Counted from the stretch's first letter, positions 1 through 8,201 are shown. The stretch: 64,000 nt of DNA from Salinisphaera sp. LB1 (GCF_003177035.1 NZ_CP029488.1:2232001-2296000); one strand, 5' to 3'. The notes: generated by a model from the sequence alone, not told the origin. Made by a program: numbers and translations.

Positions 1-1
1 C

Positions 2-634
2 GCCCTGATCGAGAATGGGCTGGATATCGAACCGCCGGTGGCGGCGGCGTTGCCCGGTCATCCGCTGGTCAGCGCGCTGGCCTTCGTCGCGGTCAGCCGC
101 CGCGCGCCGGGCGAGATCGAGCACCAAGCGTATGGCCGGCTCACCCTCGGCGCCTGGCCGAGCGGCGTGAGCGCCGAAGCACGCGATCTGGCTGCCTGGT
201 TCGAGGCCGGTGGCATCGATGTGAAGTGCAGCGCCTCGATCGTGCGCGAGCGCTGGGCCAAGAGTTTGTGGAACACACCGTTCAACCCGATTTCCGTGCT
301 GGCGGACGGCGCTGATACGGTGACGCTGCTGGAAACGCCCGGCGGCGAGACGCTGGCCCGGGCTGCGATGACCGAGGTGATGGCCGTGGCCGCCGCCGAC
401 GGCCATCCGCTACCGGCAGACGCGGTTGATCGCAATATCGAGGCCACACGGCGGATGCCGGCCTATCGCAACAGCATGGCGCTGGATTATCGGGCCGGGC
501 GGGCGCTGGAGGTCGATGCCATTCTCGGTAATGTCGTGGCCCGGGCCGAGGCGCTCGGCGTGGCGGTGCCGCGCCTGCATACGCTGCGGACCCTGATCGC
601 CATGCGCGAGCGCGAGGCCGCCGCGCGCGGATGA
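2..634 (+). CDS. panE: 2-dehydropantoate 2-reductase, C-terminal part (cut by window edge)
   Basis: The reading frame is open from base 2, so the gene begins before the window. The visible part is about 210 residues and corresponds to the C-terminal helical domain of the ApbA/PanE family, which reduces ketopantoate to pantoate with NADPH in pantothenate synthesis. Seen directly: an NGL..E segment at the very start, then SRRAPGEIEHQAYGRLTLG, and a K-S-L-W-N-T-P-F-N segment containing the lysine and asparagine typical of the ketopantoate site. The N-terminal Rossmann domain is outside the window. Paralogues with other 2-ketoacid substrates exist in this family, so the exact substrate is inferred. 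No close downstream partner: 84 bases separate it from the next gene. Confidence 0.85.
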   Translation, partial: ALIENGLDIEPPVAAALPGHPLVSALAFVAVSRRAPGEIEHQAYGRLTLGAWPSGVSAEARDLAAWFEAGGIDVKCSASIVRERWAKSLWNTPFNPISVLADGADTVTLLETPGGETLARAAMTEVMAVAAADGHPLPADAVDRNIEATRRMPAYRNSMALDYRAGRALEVDAILGNVVARAEALGVAVPRLHTLRTLIAMREREAAARG

Positions 635-718
635 GATTGGTCTGCGTGCCGACCCCGGTATCGCGTCGGCCGCGTCACGGCGCTATGCTGCGTGTCGGTC
701 CGCACTGGAGGGACAAGC

Positions 719-1825
719 GTGATCGGTGACCGAGACGTAACCGTGTTCTACGACGAACGTGTGCTGCTGCACCGCCCGGAGGCCCAAGAGCCGTTCCTGC
801 CGGGGCGGATGAACAGCCGGGTACGCCATATCCTCGAAGGCCTGGGCATGGAGGCCAAGTGGAGCTATCCCGAGCATCCGGGACGCGTGACGGCGATCAA
901 CGATCTGCTGCACGCCGAGCCGGTGCCCGGGGTCCGGTTCGAGACGGGTCGGGTGGCCACGATGGAGCAACTCCAGCGCGTGCATACCACGTCGTACGTG
1001 GAAAGCCTGCATGAGCTCCGGGGCAAGCAGGCGTGGCTCGATGTCGATACCACGGCGGTTTCCGCCGGCAGCCTGGAGGCGGCGGAAGTCGCGGCGGGTT
1101 CGGTGGTGGCGGCGGTCGATGCGGTGTTCGAAAAGCGCACCGGTTCGGCGTTCGTGGTATCGCGCCCGCCCGGGCATCATGCCAATGCGGTACGGGCGCG
1201 CGGTTTTTGTCTGTTCAACAACATCGCGGTCGGCGCCGCCCATGCGCAGGCGCACTGGGAAGCCGAGCGTGTCCTGATCATCGATTGGGACGCCCACCAC
1301 GGCAACGGGACCCAGGATATCTTTGCTGCCGATCCGAACGTGTTGTTCTTCGACACGCATCGCGCGGCCCCGTTCTATCCCGGTACCGGGCCTATGGACA
1401 ACGTGGGCGAGGGGCTTGGCGAGGGCACGACGGTCAACGTGCCGTTGCCCGGCGACGCGGGCGACCTCGCCATGATCCGCGCATTCGAAGACATCCTCGT
1501 GCCGGCGGCCGAGTGGTTCAAGCCGGATCTGGTGATGGTCTCGGCTGGCATGGATGCGCATATCAATGAAATGTGCCTGACCATGACCTTCGATGGGTTC
1601 AGCGCGTTGACCGGCATCGTTCAGTCGCTGGCCGATACCTACTGTGACGGCCGGTTGGTGATGGCGCTGGAAGGCGGCTACAACCCGGAAACCCTGGCCC
1701 GCTGTACGCGCACCACGCTCGAGGTGATGGCGGGCGCGTCACCATCGCCGCTGCGCGAACCGGGCGTGGCCGAGGTCGCTGAGATCGCCGAGTTCCATCG
1801 TACGGCCTTCGCGGACATGAAATGA
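719..1825 (+). CDS. Histone deacetylase-like / acetylpolyamine amidohydrolase family protein
   Basis: Zinc hydrolase of the arginase/deacetylase fold, 368 residues. Seen: RPPGHH (H153, H154, the catalytic histidine pair), DWDAHHGNGTQ (D191 and H193 as zinc ligands), SAGMDAH (third zinc ligand), and EGGYN near the C-terminus. A GTG at 719 is chosen because GGAGGG lies seven bases upstream; an in-frame GTG at 692 lacks such a site. Bacterial members remove acetyl groups from polyamines or other small amides or proteins. The next gene overlaps by four bases (ATGA) and encodes an acetyltransferase resembling spermidine acetyltransferases, so an acetylpolyamine substrate is the favoured inference. 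Related enzymes also act on acetoin-pathway proteins or other amides; this sequence alone cannot separate them. Confidence 0.85.
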   Translation: MIGDRDVTVFYDERVLLHRPEAQEPFLPGRMNSRVRHILEGLGMEAKWSYPEHPGRVTAINDLLHAEPVPGVRFETGRVATMEQLQRVHTTSYVESLHELRGKQAWLDVDTTAVSAGSLEAAEVAAGSVVAAVDAVFEKRTGSAFVVSRPPGHHANAVRARGFCLFNNIAVGAAHAQAHWEAERVLIIDWDAHHGNGTQDIFAADPNVLFFDTHRAAPFYPGTGPMDNVGEGLGEGTTVNVPLPGDAGDLAMIRAFEDILVPAAEWFKPDLVMVSAGMDAHINEMCLTMTFDGFSALTGIVQSLADTYCDGRLVMALEGGYNPETLARCTRTTLEVMAGASPSPLREPGVAEVAEIAEFHRTAFADMK

Positions 1826-2325
1826 GTGCCCATGCGGACGAAACGCCTCCGACCCGGCTGAGCGTCACGCTAGCGCCGGTCACGCGGGCCAATTGGCAGG
1901 CGGTGATCGCGCTGCGCGTCGAGGCGGAACAGGCCGACTATCTTGCGTCCAATCTGTATTCATTGGCCGAGGCCTACGTAGAACCCACCTGCCGTCCGCG
2001 CGCGATCATCGCCGGGCAAACAGTGGTCGGGTTTGCCATGTATGAATACGTCGCCGCCGAGAACGCGTTCAATATTCCGCGTTTCATGATTGATGCCGAC
2101 TGGCAGGGCTACGGGTACGGCCGGGCCGGACTGGAGCGGCTGCTCGCTGAAATCGGGGCCGAACATGCGGATGCCACCGTGCTCATCAGCCTTCGGCCTG
2201 ACAACGAAGCTGCGCGCCGGTTGTATGCCCGTCTCGATTTCGTCGAGACCGGGCGCCGTAGCCACGGCGAGGACATCATGCGGCGCGCGCCATACCCTGC
2301 ATCCGACCCGGAGCCTCCTGCGTAG
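1822..2325 (+). CDS. GNAT N-acetyltransferase, spermidine/spermine acetyltransferase-like
   Basis: 167 residues. The GNAT acetyl-CoA loop is visible as DWQGYGYGRAGLERL at about residues 93-107, followed by the pattern P.N..A..LY..L.F..TG (about residues 128-148) and a final H-G-E-D-I-M. The combination N-I-P-R-F-M-I-D before the CoA loop and ETG...GE.IM at the end is the arrangement known from Bacillus BltD/PaiA-type polyamine acetyltransferases. Its start overlaps the stop of the deacetylase-like gene (ATGA), indicating translational coupling. Acetylation and deacetylation of the same substrate by the pair is an inference. Other small-amine substrates are possible. Confidence 0.8.
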   Translation: MSAHADETPPTRLSVTLAPVTRANWQAVIALRVEAEQADYLASNLYSLAEAYVEPTCRPRAIIAGQTVVGFAMYEYVAAENAFNIPRFMIDADWQGYGYGRAGLERLLAEIGAEHADATVLISLRPDNEAARRLYARLDFVETGRRSHGEDIMRRAPYPASDPEPPA

Positions 2326-2360
2326 AGATCTAGTCTAAGTGTGGTTCGGATCCCGTATTC

Positions 2361-2534
2361 ATGCCACGGATGCGCAAGAAGGCTGATTTGCCCGCGAAGC
2401 GGTGCGCCCACTGTGGTCGGGCTTTCGCCTGGCGCAAAAAATGGGCACGGGACTGGCCGCGAGTGAAATACTGCAGCAAGGCGTGCCGTTCGGCCCATCC
2501 CGGGCCGACGGTAAGTCGTGGGGTGGCCGGATGA
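2361..2534 (+). CDS. DUF2256 family small zinc-ribbon-like protein
   Basis: 57 residues, read directly from the sequence. It contains C-A-H-C-G-R-.F-.W-R-K-K-W-.R-.W-.V-.Y-C-S-.-.C, that is two CxxC-type pairs that could bind zinc, followed by a short polar tail. This is the signature of DUF2256. Members of this family are often found next to or fused with cryptochrome/photolyase genes, which is the case here: the ATG of the CRY-DASH gene overlaps its stop (ATGA at 2531-2534). An in-frame ATG at 2370 is an alternative start. Function unknown; a role with the photolyase-like flavoprotein is inferred only from coupling. Confidence 0.8.
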   Translation: MPRMRKKADLPAKRCAHCGRAFAWRKKWARDWPRVKYCSKACRSAHPGPTVSRGVAG

Positions 2535-3904
2535 GCCGCGCGATCTGCTGGTTCAAGAACGATCTTCGGGTGGACGACAATCCCGCGCTTACGGCGGCGG
2601 TACAGGCCGGCGCGGTCGTCGCGGTCTATTGCGTCGATGCCCGTCTTGCAGCCGCGAGCAAATACGGCGCGCCCAGGGTTGGCGCGCATCGCCGCAGCTT
2701 CATCGCCCAGGCGCTAGCCTCGCTGCGCGCCGGCCTCGAGCCCCGTGGCGTGGAGCTGCTGGTGCTGGCGGGCGAGCCGGAGACGGTGATCGTGCGGCTG
2801 GCGCAAGCCAACGGCGTGGCATCGGTCTGGACCGCCGCCGAGAGTGCGCCCGAGGAGGCCGGCCAGGTGCGCCGGGTGCGCTGTGCGCTGGCACGGTGCA
2901 GTGTGGCCCTGCACGAAACCCGGCCCAATACACTGCATGCGCGCGGCGATCTTCCGTTCGATCTCGATGACATGCCCCGCGTGTTCACGCGTTTCCGGCG
3001 CCGTATCGAGCGTGGTGCGCGGCCGGCCCGCCCGATCGAGCCGCCGAGCGATGGGGTCGGAATCGAGGCCGTGGACCTATCGGGTATCGAACGGTTCGAT
3101 CCGGCCACCTGGTCCGGCCTTGCAACACGCTTTGTCGGCGGGGAGACGGCCGGACGCGCACAGCTGTCGCACTACCTCTGGCAATCGCGAGCGGTCACGC
3201 ACTACAAGCACACCCGCAACCAGCTCATGGGGGCGGATTTCTCGTCCAAACTGTCGCCCTGGCTGGCCAGCGGCTGTCTATCGGTGCGGCGAGTCGCCGA
3301 CGAGCTGTCACGCTTCGAATCCGATGTGGTCGCCAACGAATCGACGTACTGGCTGTTGCTCGAACTGCGTTGGCGCGAGTTTTTCCACTGGGTGCTCGCA
3401 CGCCACGGCGCGCGGCTGTTCGCGCGCAGCGGTCTGCTAGACCGGCACGATCGCCCGGCGGCCGTGGATGCCCCCGTGCTGGAAGCCTGGAAGGCCGGGT
3501 ACACCGGCATGCCGTTCGTGGACGCCAATATGCGCGAACTGGCGGCGACCGGGTACATGTCCAATCGCGGTCGTCAGAATGCGGCCAGCTACCTGGCGCG
3601 CGACCTGGGTCAGGACTGGCGCTGGGGCGCGGCCTGGTTCGAGGCCCAGCTGATCGACTATGACGTCGCCAGCAACTGGGGCAACTGGGCGAATATCGCC
3701 GGCGTGGGCACCGACAAGCGCGACAAGGGGTTCGATGTGCTGGCACAGGCCCTGCAGTACGATAGCGAAGCCGAGTATGTGGGGCGGTGGGTGCCGGAAC
3801 TCGAGACACTGCCGCACAAGTATCGCCACACGCCGTGGCTTGCCGCGGCGGAAACGCTTGAGGCTGTCGGCTACCCGCGGCTTGCGATGGCCCGCTATGT
3901 CTAG
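2531..3904 (+). CDS. Cryptochrome DASH / deoxyribodipyrimidine photolyase family protein
   Basis: 457 residues. N-terminal Rossmann antenna domain starts with RAICWFKNDLRVDDNPAL; the C-terminal helical FAD-binding domain holds YKHTRNQLMGADFSSKLSPW, the ESTYWLLLELRWREFFHW helix, and the run GMPFVDANMRELAATGYMSN followed by RGRQNAAS and DYDVASNWGNW. These last motifs, and the conserved N-R-L/N-Q-L-.G.D.SSK stretch, are typical of the CRY-DASH branch rather than class I CPD photolyases. CRY-DASH proteins repair cyclobutane dimers in single-stranded or looped DNA, and some act as blue-light sensors. The start at 2531 is chosen from the ATGA overlap with the DUF2256 gene; an upstream in-frame extension to 2402 would read through that gene. 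A 33-bp palindrome begins at its stop codon. Confidence 0.93.
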   Translation: MSRAICWFKNDLRVDDNPALTAAVQAGAVVAVYCVDARLAAASKYGAPRVGAHRRSFIAQALASLRAGLEPRGVELLVLAGEPETVIVRLAQANGVASVWTAAESAPEEAGQVRRVRCALARCSVALHETRPNTLHARGDLPFDLDDMPRVFTRFRRRIERGARPARPIEPPSDGVGIEAVDLSGIERFDPATWSGLATRFVGGETAGRAQLSHYLWQSRAVTHYKHTRNQLMGADFSSKLSPWLASGCLSVRRVADELSRFESDVVANESTYWLLLELRWREFFHWVLARHGARLFARSGLLDRHDRPAAVDAPVLEAWKAGYTGMPFVDANMRELAATGYMSNRGRQNAASYLARDLGQDWRWGAAWFEAQLIDYDVASNWGNWANIAGVGTDKRDKGFDVLAQALQYDSEAEYVGRWVPELETLPHKYRHTPWLAAAETLEAVGYPRLAMARYV

Positions 3905-3936
3905 ACCACATGGATTGCGATGCAAACCATGTGGTC
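3904..3936. terminator. Near-perfect 33-bp palindrome at the end of the cryptochrome gene
   Basis: Outer arms GACCACATGG (3904-3913) and CCATGTGGTC (3927-3936) are perfect complements, and the inner part adds GGATTGC/GCAAACC with one mismatch around a 3-base centre. It starts on the last base of the cryptochrome stop codon. It lies between convergent genes (cryptochrome and the OhrR-type regulator) and has no U-tract on either side, so it may end transcription in both directions with Rho, or protect 3' ends. Confidence 0.55.
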
Positions 3937-4036
3937 CCGGGCACGGCCTCTGCCGCCACGGCGCGCGTTGTGTTGCCAAAGCCTGAATCGTTTCGGCCGC
4001 CGGCGCCGCGCAAACGGCAACAGGCCCTCGAACCGA

Positions 4037-4492
4037 TTAATTCTTTTCCAGGTTATCGATGAGTTCCATCACCTGGGCCTGGAGTTGGCGCGACTCCGCG
4101 CGCGTAAGTTCCATGCGGCAGAGCATATCCGCCTGGATATGGTGCGCCTGCGACTTCAGCTCCAGCCCCTGGTCGGTCAGATAAATGAGCACGCGCCGCT
4201 CATCGTTGTTGTCGCGCTGGCGCGTGACCAGTCCGGATTTTTCCATCCGCTTGAGCAGGGGAGTGAGCGTGCCGCTGTCCAGATACAACGAATGACCCAG
4301 CTCCCCGACCGAGCGCGGCGCGGATTCCCAGAGCACCAGCATCACCAGATACTGGACGTAGGTGAGCCCCAGCGGCTCAAGCAGGGGGCGGTAGGCTCGT
4401 GTTATTCGATGCGTCGCGGTATACAACGCAAAGCATAACTGTTCGTCGAGCGCCGGGAATTCGGCGTCTGCGGGCGCGGATTGGGCGGTCAT
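4037..4492 (-). CDS. ohrR: MarR-family organic-peroxide sensor OhrR
   Basis: 151 residues. Winged-helix regulator with the OhrR signature L-D-E-Q-L-C-F-A-L-Y at about residues 13-22, whose cysteine is the peroxide-sensing residue of the family. The DNA-binding part reads LYLDSGTLTPLLKRMEKSGL followed by VTRQRD..DER. A second cysteine in Q-A-D-M-L-C-R near residue 126 matches the resolving cysteine of two-cysteine OhrR proteins such as that of Xanthomonas. The start at 4492 is preceded by a GAGGATGAG ribosome site; a longer form from 4516 is possible. It lies 88 bases downstream of the luciferase-like oxidoreductase on the same strand. No ohr gene is adjacent; the osmC gene at 17.4 kb is a possible target. 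Sensor chemistry is inferred from the conserved cysteines. Confidence 0.83.
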   Translation of the reverse strand: MTAQSAPADAEFPALDEQLCFALYTATHRITRAYRPLLEPLGLTYVQYLVMLVLWESAPRSVGELGHSLYLDSGTLTPLLKRMEKSGLVTRQRDNNDERRVLIYLTDQGLELKSQAHHIQADMLCRMELTRAESRQLQAQVMELIDNLEKN

Positions 4493-4580
4493 GGCGAACT
4501 CATCCTCAATGTACATGCGCCGGTATTGTGCGCTGTCCAACCGGGCGGCGTCATCTTTCTCTGTCGCCGCCCGGCAAATC

Positions 4581-5585
4581 TCAGTTGCTCGCACCAGTCG
4601 ACATGGCCTCGGCAACCAGTTCGTAGGAGCGTAGCCGCGCACCGGCATCGTGGATGTTGGACACGATCATCAACTCGCTCGCGCCCGTGCGTTGACTGAG
4701 ATCCTGCAATTGTCGGGCCACCGTTTCGGGCGAACCGATGATGTGGCGCGCGCGGTTTTCCTTGACCGCGTTGCGCTCGATGTCGCTGTAGGAATAGGCA
4801 CGCGCCTCTTCGGGCGAGGGCAGCGGCAGGAACTGTCCCTTGCGCAGACGCAGCCACATCAGATCGACAGTGGCCGCCAGCGCCTCGGCCTCTTCGTCGG
4901 TGGCGGCGCAAATCACCGACACCCCGAGAATGGTGTGGGGCGATGGAAATTGCGACGACGGTTCGAATGCATAGCGATATCGTTCGAGTGCCGGTTCCGC
5001 CGGAGCCGGGCTGAAATGGCTGGCGAAGCTGTAGCCGTAGCCGCCGGCCCCAGCCAATTCCGCGCTCGCGCCCGACGAGCCCAGAATCCAGATCGGCGGC
5101 ATGGGCGCATCCTCGGGCACGATCCTGACGCCGGCATAAGGGTGATTCGCGGCATAGCGATCATGGGCCAGCGAGAGCATTTCATCGAGCATGTCGGCAA
5201 AGTGCTCCCCGGAGCCGGCGTGCAAGGCGCGGTTGGCGCGCATATCCGAGCCGGGCGCGCGCCCCAGGCCGAGATCGACTCGCCCGGGATAAAGTGCTTC
5301 CAGGGTGCGGAAATGCTCGGCGACCCGCATGGGGGCATGGTTGGGCAGCATGATGCCCCCCGAGCCGATGCGAATGTGTTCGGTGAGCGCGCCAATGCGT
5401 GATAGCAGCACCTCCGGTGAGGAGCTCGCTATCGTCGGCATGCTGTGATGTTCGGAGATCCAGTAGCGCTTGTAGCCACGGGCCTCGGCCAATCGCGCCA
5501 GGTTGATGCTGTCGCGGACGGCCGCGGACGCCGCCGTACCGCTCGGCACGGGAACCAGATCGAGCACGGAAAGATCGATGGACAT
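4581..5585 (-). CDS. LLM-class flavin-dependent oxidoreductase (YhbW-like)
   Basis: 334 residues with the luciferase-like monooxygenase fold. Strong family markers are LSVLDLVPVPSG at the N-terminus, RYWISEHH at about residues 40-47, IGSGGIMLPNHAPMRVAEHF, and LYPGRVDLGLGRAPGSD at about residues 99-115. These match the uncharacterised E. coli YhbW/MsnO8-type group. Such enzymes use FMNH2 or F420-like cofactors; in proteobacteria FMNH2 is expected, usually supplied by a separate reductase. The substrate is unknown. It is followed on the same strand by the OhrR-type gene, so the pair may share a transcript, which would fit a redox-stress role (inference). Confidence 0.88.
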   Translation of the reverse strand: MSIDLSVLDLVPVPSGTAASAAVRDSINLARLAEARGYKRYWISEHHSMPTIASSSPEVLLSRIGALTEHIRIGSGGIMLPNHAPMRVAEHFRTLEALYPGRVDLGLGRAPGSDMRANRALHAGSGEHFADMLDEMLSLAHDRYAANHPYAGVRIVPEDAPMPPIWILGSSGASAELAGAGGYGYSFASHFSPAPAEPALERYRYAFEPSSQFPSPHTILGVSVICAATDEEAEALAATVDLMWLRLRKGQFLPLPSPEEARAYSYSDIERNAVKENRARHIIGSPETVARQLQDLSQRTGASELMIVSNIHDAGARLRSYELVAEAMSTGASN

Positions 5586-5683
5586 GACAAGCTGTGGATT
5601 CGTGAGCGTATGCCGAACACGATGGGGGTGAGCTCGTCGGTTTCATAGGGCCCTCGGTAACATGGCGCCGAAGGTCGTCCCTG

Positions 5684-5845
5684 TCAGTCGCGCGTGGCAA
5701 TGATATAGACCGCGTGTACCACGCCCGGGATATAGCCGAGGAGTGTCAGCACGATGTTGATCCAGAACTGAAGGCCGATGCCGACCTGCAGGAACACGCC
5801 AACCGGTGGCAGCAGAATCGATAACAGAATACGAATGAGGTCCAT
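5684..5845 (-). CDS. YqaE/Pmp3-family small membrane protein
   Basis: 53 residues with two predicted membrane helices: M-D-L-I-R-I-L-L-S-I-L-L-P-P-V-G-V-F-L-Q, then FWINIVLTLLGYIPGVVHAV. The PPVGV...G motif and the GYIPGVVHA.Y segment are the Pmp3 (UPF0057) signature. Members are small hydrophobic inner-membrane proteins induced by salt or cold stress in several organisms and thought to affect membrane potential. The ATG at 5845 is chosen because it gives the normal family length; upstream in-frame codons to 5905 would add a polar leader not seen in the family. Confidence 0.85.
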   Translation of the reverse strand: MDLIRILLSILLPPVGVFLQVGIGLQFWINIVLTLLGYIPGVVHAVYIIATRD

Positions 5846-6008
5846 GGGGTCTTCGGTCGAAAGCTTGTGAGAATCGGCCGATGAGTCTGGAATCTCTGGC
5901 GGCAACCGGGGCTGAACGGATTCCGAGTCAGTGTGTTCAGTCCGTTCAGGCTTGGTTAAACGGGTCGACTTATGCTCTGCTCAAGTCTCACAACGACCGG
6001 TGACCAGC

Positions 6009-6389
6009 ATGCGCAGCACGAAGATTATTCCTTGGGTCGTCGCTCTCGCGATGGCCGGCGGCAGCTCGGCGGCCCTGGCCGACAACAACACTTTCAATGA
6101 GGTGTTGGGCGGCGGCCTCGGCGGCGCGATCGGGGCCGCAGTGGGCGGCGCCATGGGCGGTCAGACCGGGGCCGTGATCGGCGGCGGGCTGGGCGGCGCC
6201 GGCGGGGCCATCCTGGCGGGCCAACACGACGGCCACGCCGATGATCATTATCGTGGCCGCGACTGGGGTCGCCGCCGCGATGTTCATTACGATCGGCGCG
6301 GCTACTACGGTCACGATCGCCGCCATGACTATGATGACCATGACCACGGTCGTCACCGTGGCTGGGACGACCGCGACTGGCGCCATTGA
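6009..6389 (+). CDS. Glycine-zipper envelope protein with His/Asp/Arg-rich tail
   Basis: 126 residues. An N-terminal signal peptide (RSTKIIPWVVALAMAGGSS then AALA-D) is followed by a glycine-zipper block of repeated G-G-.-.-G units (about residues 33-75) that would form a membrane-inserting hairpin. The last 50 residues are very rich in H, D, R and Y (for example DRRHDYDDHDHGRHRGWDD), which could bind metal or polyanions. It belongs to the YMGG/glycine-zipper 2TM type of outer-membrane-associated proteins. Start at the ATG 6009, which places the signal sequence at the N-terminus. Function unknown. Confidence 0.75.
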   Translation: MRSTKIIPWVVALAMAGGSSAALADNNTFNEVLGGGLGGAIGAAVGGAMGGQTGAVIGGGLGGAGGAILAGQHDGHADDHYRGRDWGRRRDVHYDRRGYYGHDRRHDYDDHDHGRHRGWDDRDWRH

Positions 6390-6429
6390 TCGAAACACGG
6401 CATGCGCCCGCGGATGCTGCCGATAGATG

Positions 6430-6458
6430 AAGGCCGCCCGATCCGTCGTGCGGCCTTT
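6430..6458 (+). terminator. Hairpin terminator after the glycine-zipper gene
   Basis: AAGGCCGC (6430-6437) pairs with GCGGCCTT (6450-6457), with a 12-base loop and a short TTT tail. It sits 40 bases after the stop codon of the glycine-zipper gene. Confidence 0.6.
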
Positions 6459-6743
6459 GTCGTGTCGGGAGTGCCGCGCACAAGGCGGGACTGGATGGCC
6501 GGCCGGGCTGATGCGAGCCGTGGTGTGGGCGTGCAACGGCGGCTCATACCCGGGCATTGATCGCCGTTGGCGGGAAATCCGGGGCGGATGGCGCCGTTTG
6601 ATCATGCCGGGCGCTGGATGATGTTGTCCCGGTCATGCGCCGCCAAGGCATCCGGCTGCGTGCCCCGTAACGCCGGTTCGTGCCCGGCAAGGCACGACGG
6701 CGAACCTTATGCCGGCGTACGGCGCCCGCCGCGCCGCAACGCG

Positions 6744-8201
6744 TCAGGCGTTGGTCGGCTGATGGTGGTGGTGGTGCACCACGCAGAAGATGTTGCTGAG
6801 ACTGTGTCGCCGCGCGGCACCCACTGGATCGAGCGCCAGCGTGGCGTTGAGCGACACGGCCCGGTTACAGCTGTTGCCGTGGTCCGGGGTCGAGGCGGTC
6901 TTGGCCAGCAGGGTGGTCGGGGCCGGCGAGAGCTTGGCGATGAGCGGCTGGATCTTGCGGGTATAGGCCGCCAGTTTGCTCTGCGGCAACGAGTGTCCCG
7001 TGGGCAGTTTGATGGTCATCGGGTTGTACGCCACGCCGTTCTTTCGGATCTCGAAATGCAGATGCGGGCCGGTAGCTTCGCCGGATTCGCCGACGTAACC
7101 GATCACTTCGCCCTTGGTCACGTGCTCGCCCACGTGCAATTTCGACCGAATCTTGTGCATGTGCGCATAGCGCGTGCTGTAGCCGTCGAAGTTGGTGAGT
7201 TCGACGATACGGCCATAGCCATGCATCCAGCCGGCGTATTTCACCCTGCCTTCGGCGGCCGCATGAATCGGCGTACCGATCGGCGCCGCCATGTCCACGC
7301 CCTTGTGCGGGCGGACCTTGTGCGTGACCGGATTCAATCGGTGGAGGTTGAACGGACTGCTGATACGCGTGTAGGCGACCGGCTTGCGCGTGAAGGCCGG
7401 CTTGTAGGAAACACCGGCGGTGTCGAAGTAGCCGACGCTGCCGTTTCCATCCTTGGCGCGAAAGGCTTTGTAGTTGTGTTGATGGGTCGTGATGCTCGCG
7501 GCCAGCACCGGGCCGGTAGCAATCTGACGGCCCCCGCTGTAGGTGGCGCGGTAGACCACCGAGAACTTATCGCCCGGGTGCAAATGACGCAGGTTGTGGC
7601 GGTAGCGGTAGATGCGGGCCATCTGGTTCGCCACACGGGCCGGCACGCCATCCGCGGCCATCGAATGTGACAATGACTTGCCGACCGTGCCGGTCGCGGT
7701 GATCTCGCGCGTCTGTGTCGCGCGTTTTTCGATCCTGGCCTGCAACGCGGCACCCGCGCGATTCACATGCAGCGTCTTGATCGAATTGAGTCGGTAACGC
7801 AGTTCGCCGAGCTTGCCGGTGGGCGTCTTGCGGATTTCCAGCGTGTCCCCGGGGTGGATGTGACGCAACGCGTCAGTCGATGGCCCCAGATCGAGCAATT
7901 GTCGCCACTGCGATGCGCCGAGCCCGGCCCGTGCGAATACGCCCGACAACGTGTCTCCGGAGCGGACCTTAATCTGCTGCCAGGGCGTGATCTGCGGGGT
8001 CGTGGTCAGTCCCAGCGCCTTGGCGGCCTGCATCTGATCCGCGGCCAGGGGCTGGATCCGGAGGTCGCTGCTCTGCTTGTTCGAAGCGCGAATCACGGTG
8101 GCTTCCGGTTTGCCGGGTGCCGCCTGGGCAGCGCCGCAAACACATAAAGTGACACCGAGCGCACCGGCCGCGCCGGTACGTAACACGCGCTTGTGTTTCA
8201 T
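6744..8201 (-). CDS. M23-family peptidoglycan DD-metallopeptidase with LysM-like domain (MepM-like)
   Basis: 485 residues. Signal peptide at residues 1-25 (KHKRVLRTGAAGALGVTLCV then CGAAQAA). The middle contains an OapA/LysM-like segment starting QIKVRSGDTLSGVFARAG near residue 80. The C-terminal M23 domain shows HKGVDMAAPIGTPIHAAAEG (zinc ligands H and D), and HLHFEIRKNG with the final catalytic/zinc histidines. This is the domain order of E. coli MepM (YebA), which cleaves D-Ala-meso-DAP cross-links to allow wall expansion. The last 12 residues carry five consecutive histidines, an unusual native tail. The ATG at 8201 is chosen because it starts a good signal peptide; the longer open frame upstream has no such feature. 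Confidence 0.88.
   Translation of the reverse strand: MKHKRVLRTGAAGALGVTLCVCGAAQAAPGKPEATVIRASNKQSSDLRIQPLAADQMQAAKALGLTTTPQITPWQQIKVRSGDTLSGVFARAGLGASQWRQLLDLGPSTDALRHIHPGDTLEIRKTPTGKLGELRYRLNSIKTLHVNRAGAALQARIEKRATQTREITATGTVGKSLSHSMAADGVPARVANQMARIYRYRHNLRHLHPGDKFSVVYRATYSGGRQIATGPVLAASITTHQHNYKAFRAKDGNGSVGYFDTAGVSYKPAFTRKPVAYTRISSPFNLHRLNPVTHKVRPHKGVDMAAPIGTPIHAAAEGRVKYAGWMHGYGRIVELTNFDGYSTRYAHMHKIRSKLHVGEHVTKGEVIGYVGESGEATGPHLHFEIRKNGVAYNPMTIKLPTGHSLPQSKLAAYTRKIQPLIAKLSPAPTTLLAKTASTPDHGNSCNRAVSLNATLALDPVGAARRHSLSNIFCVVHHHHHQPTNA

Noticed and set aside
5846-5905. Longer start for the YqaE/Pmp3 protein
   Set aside because: Adds a polar leader not seen in the family, whose members are about 50-58 residues.
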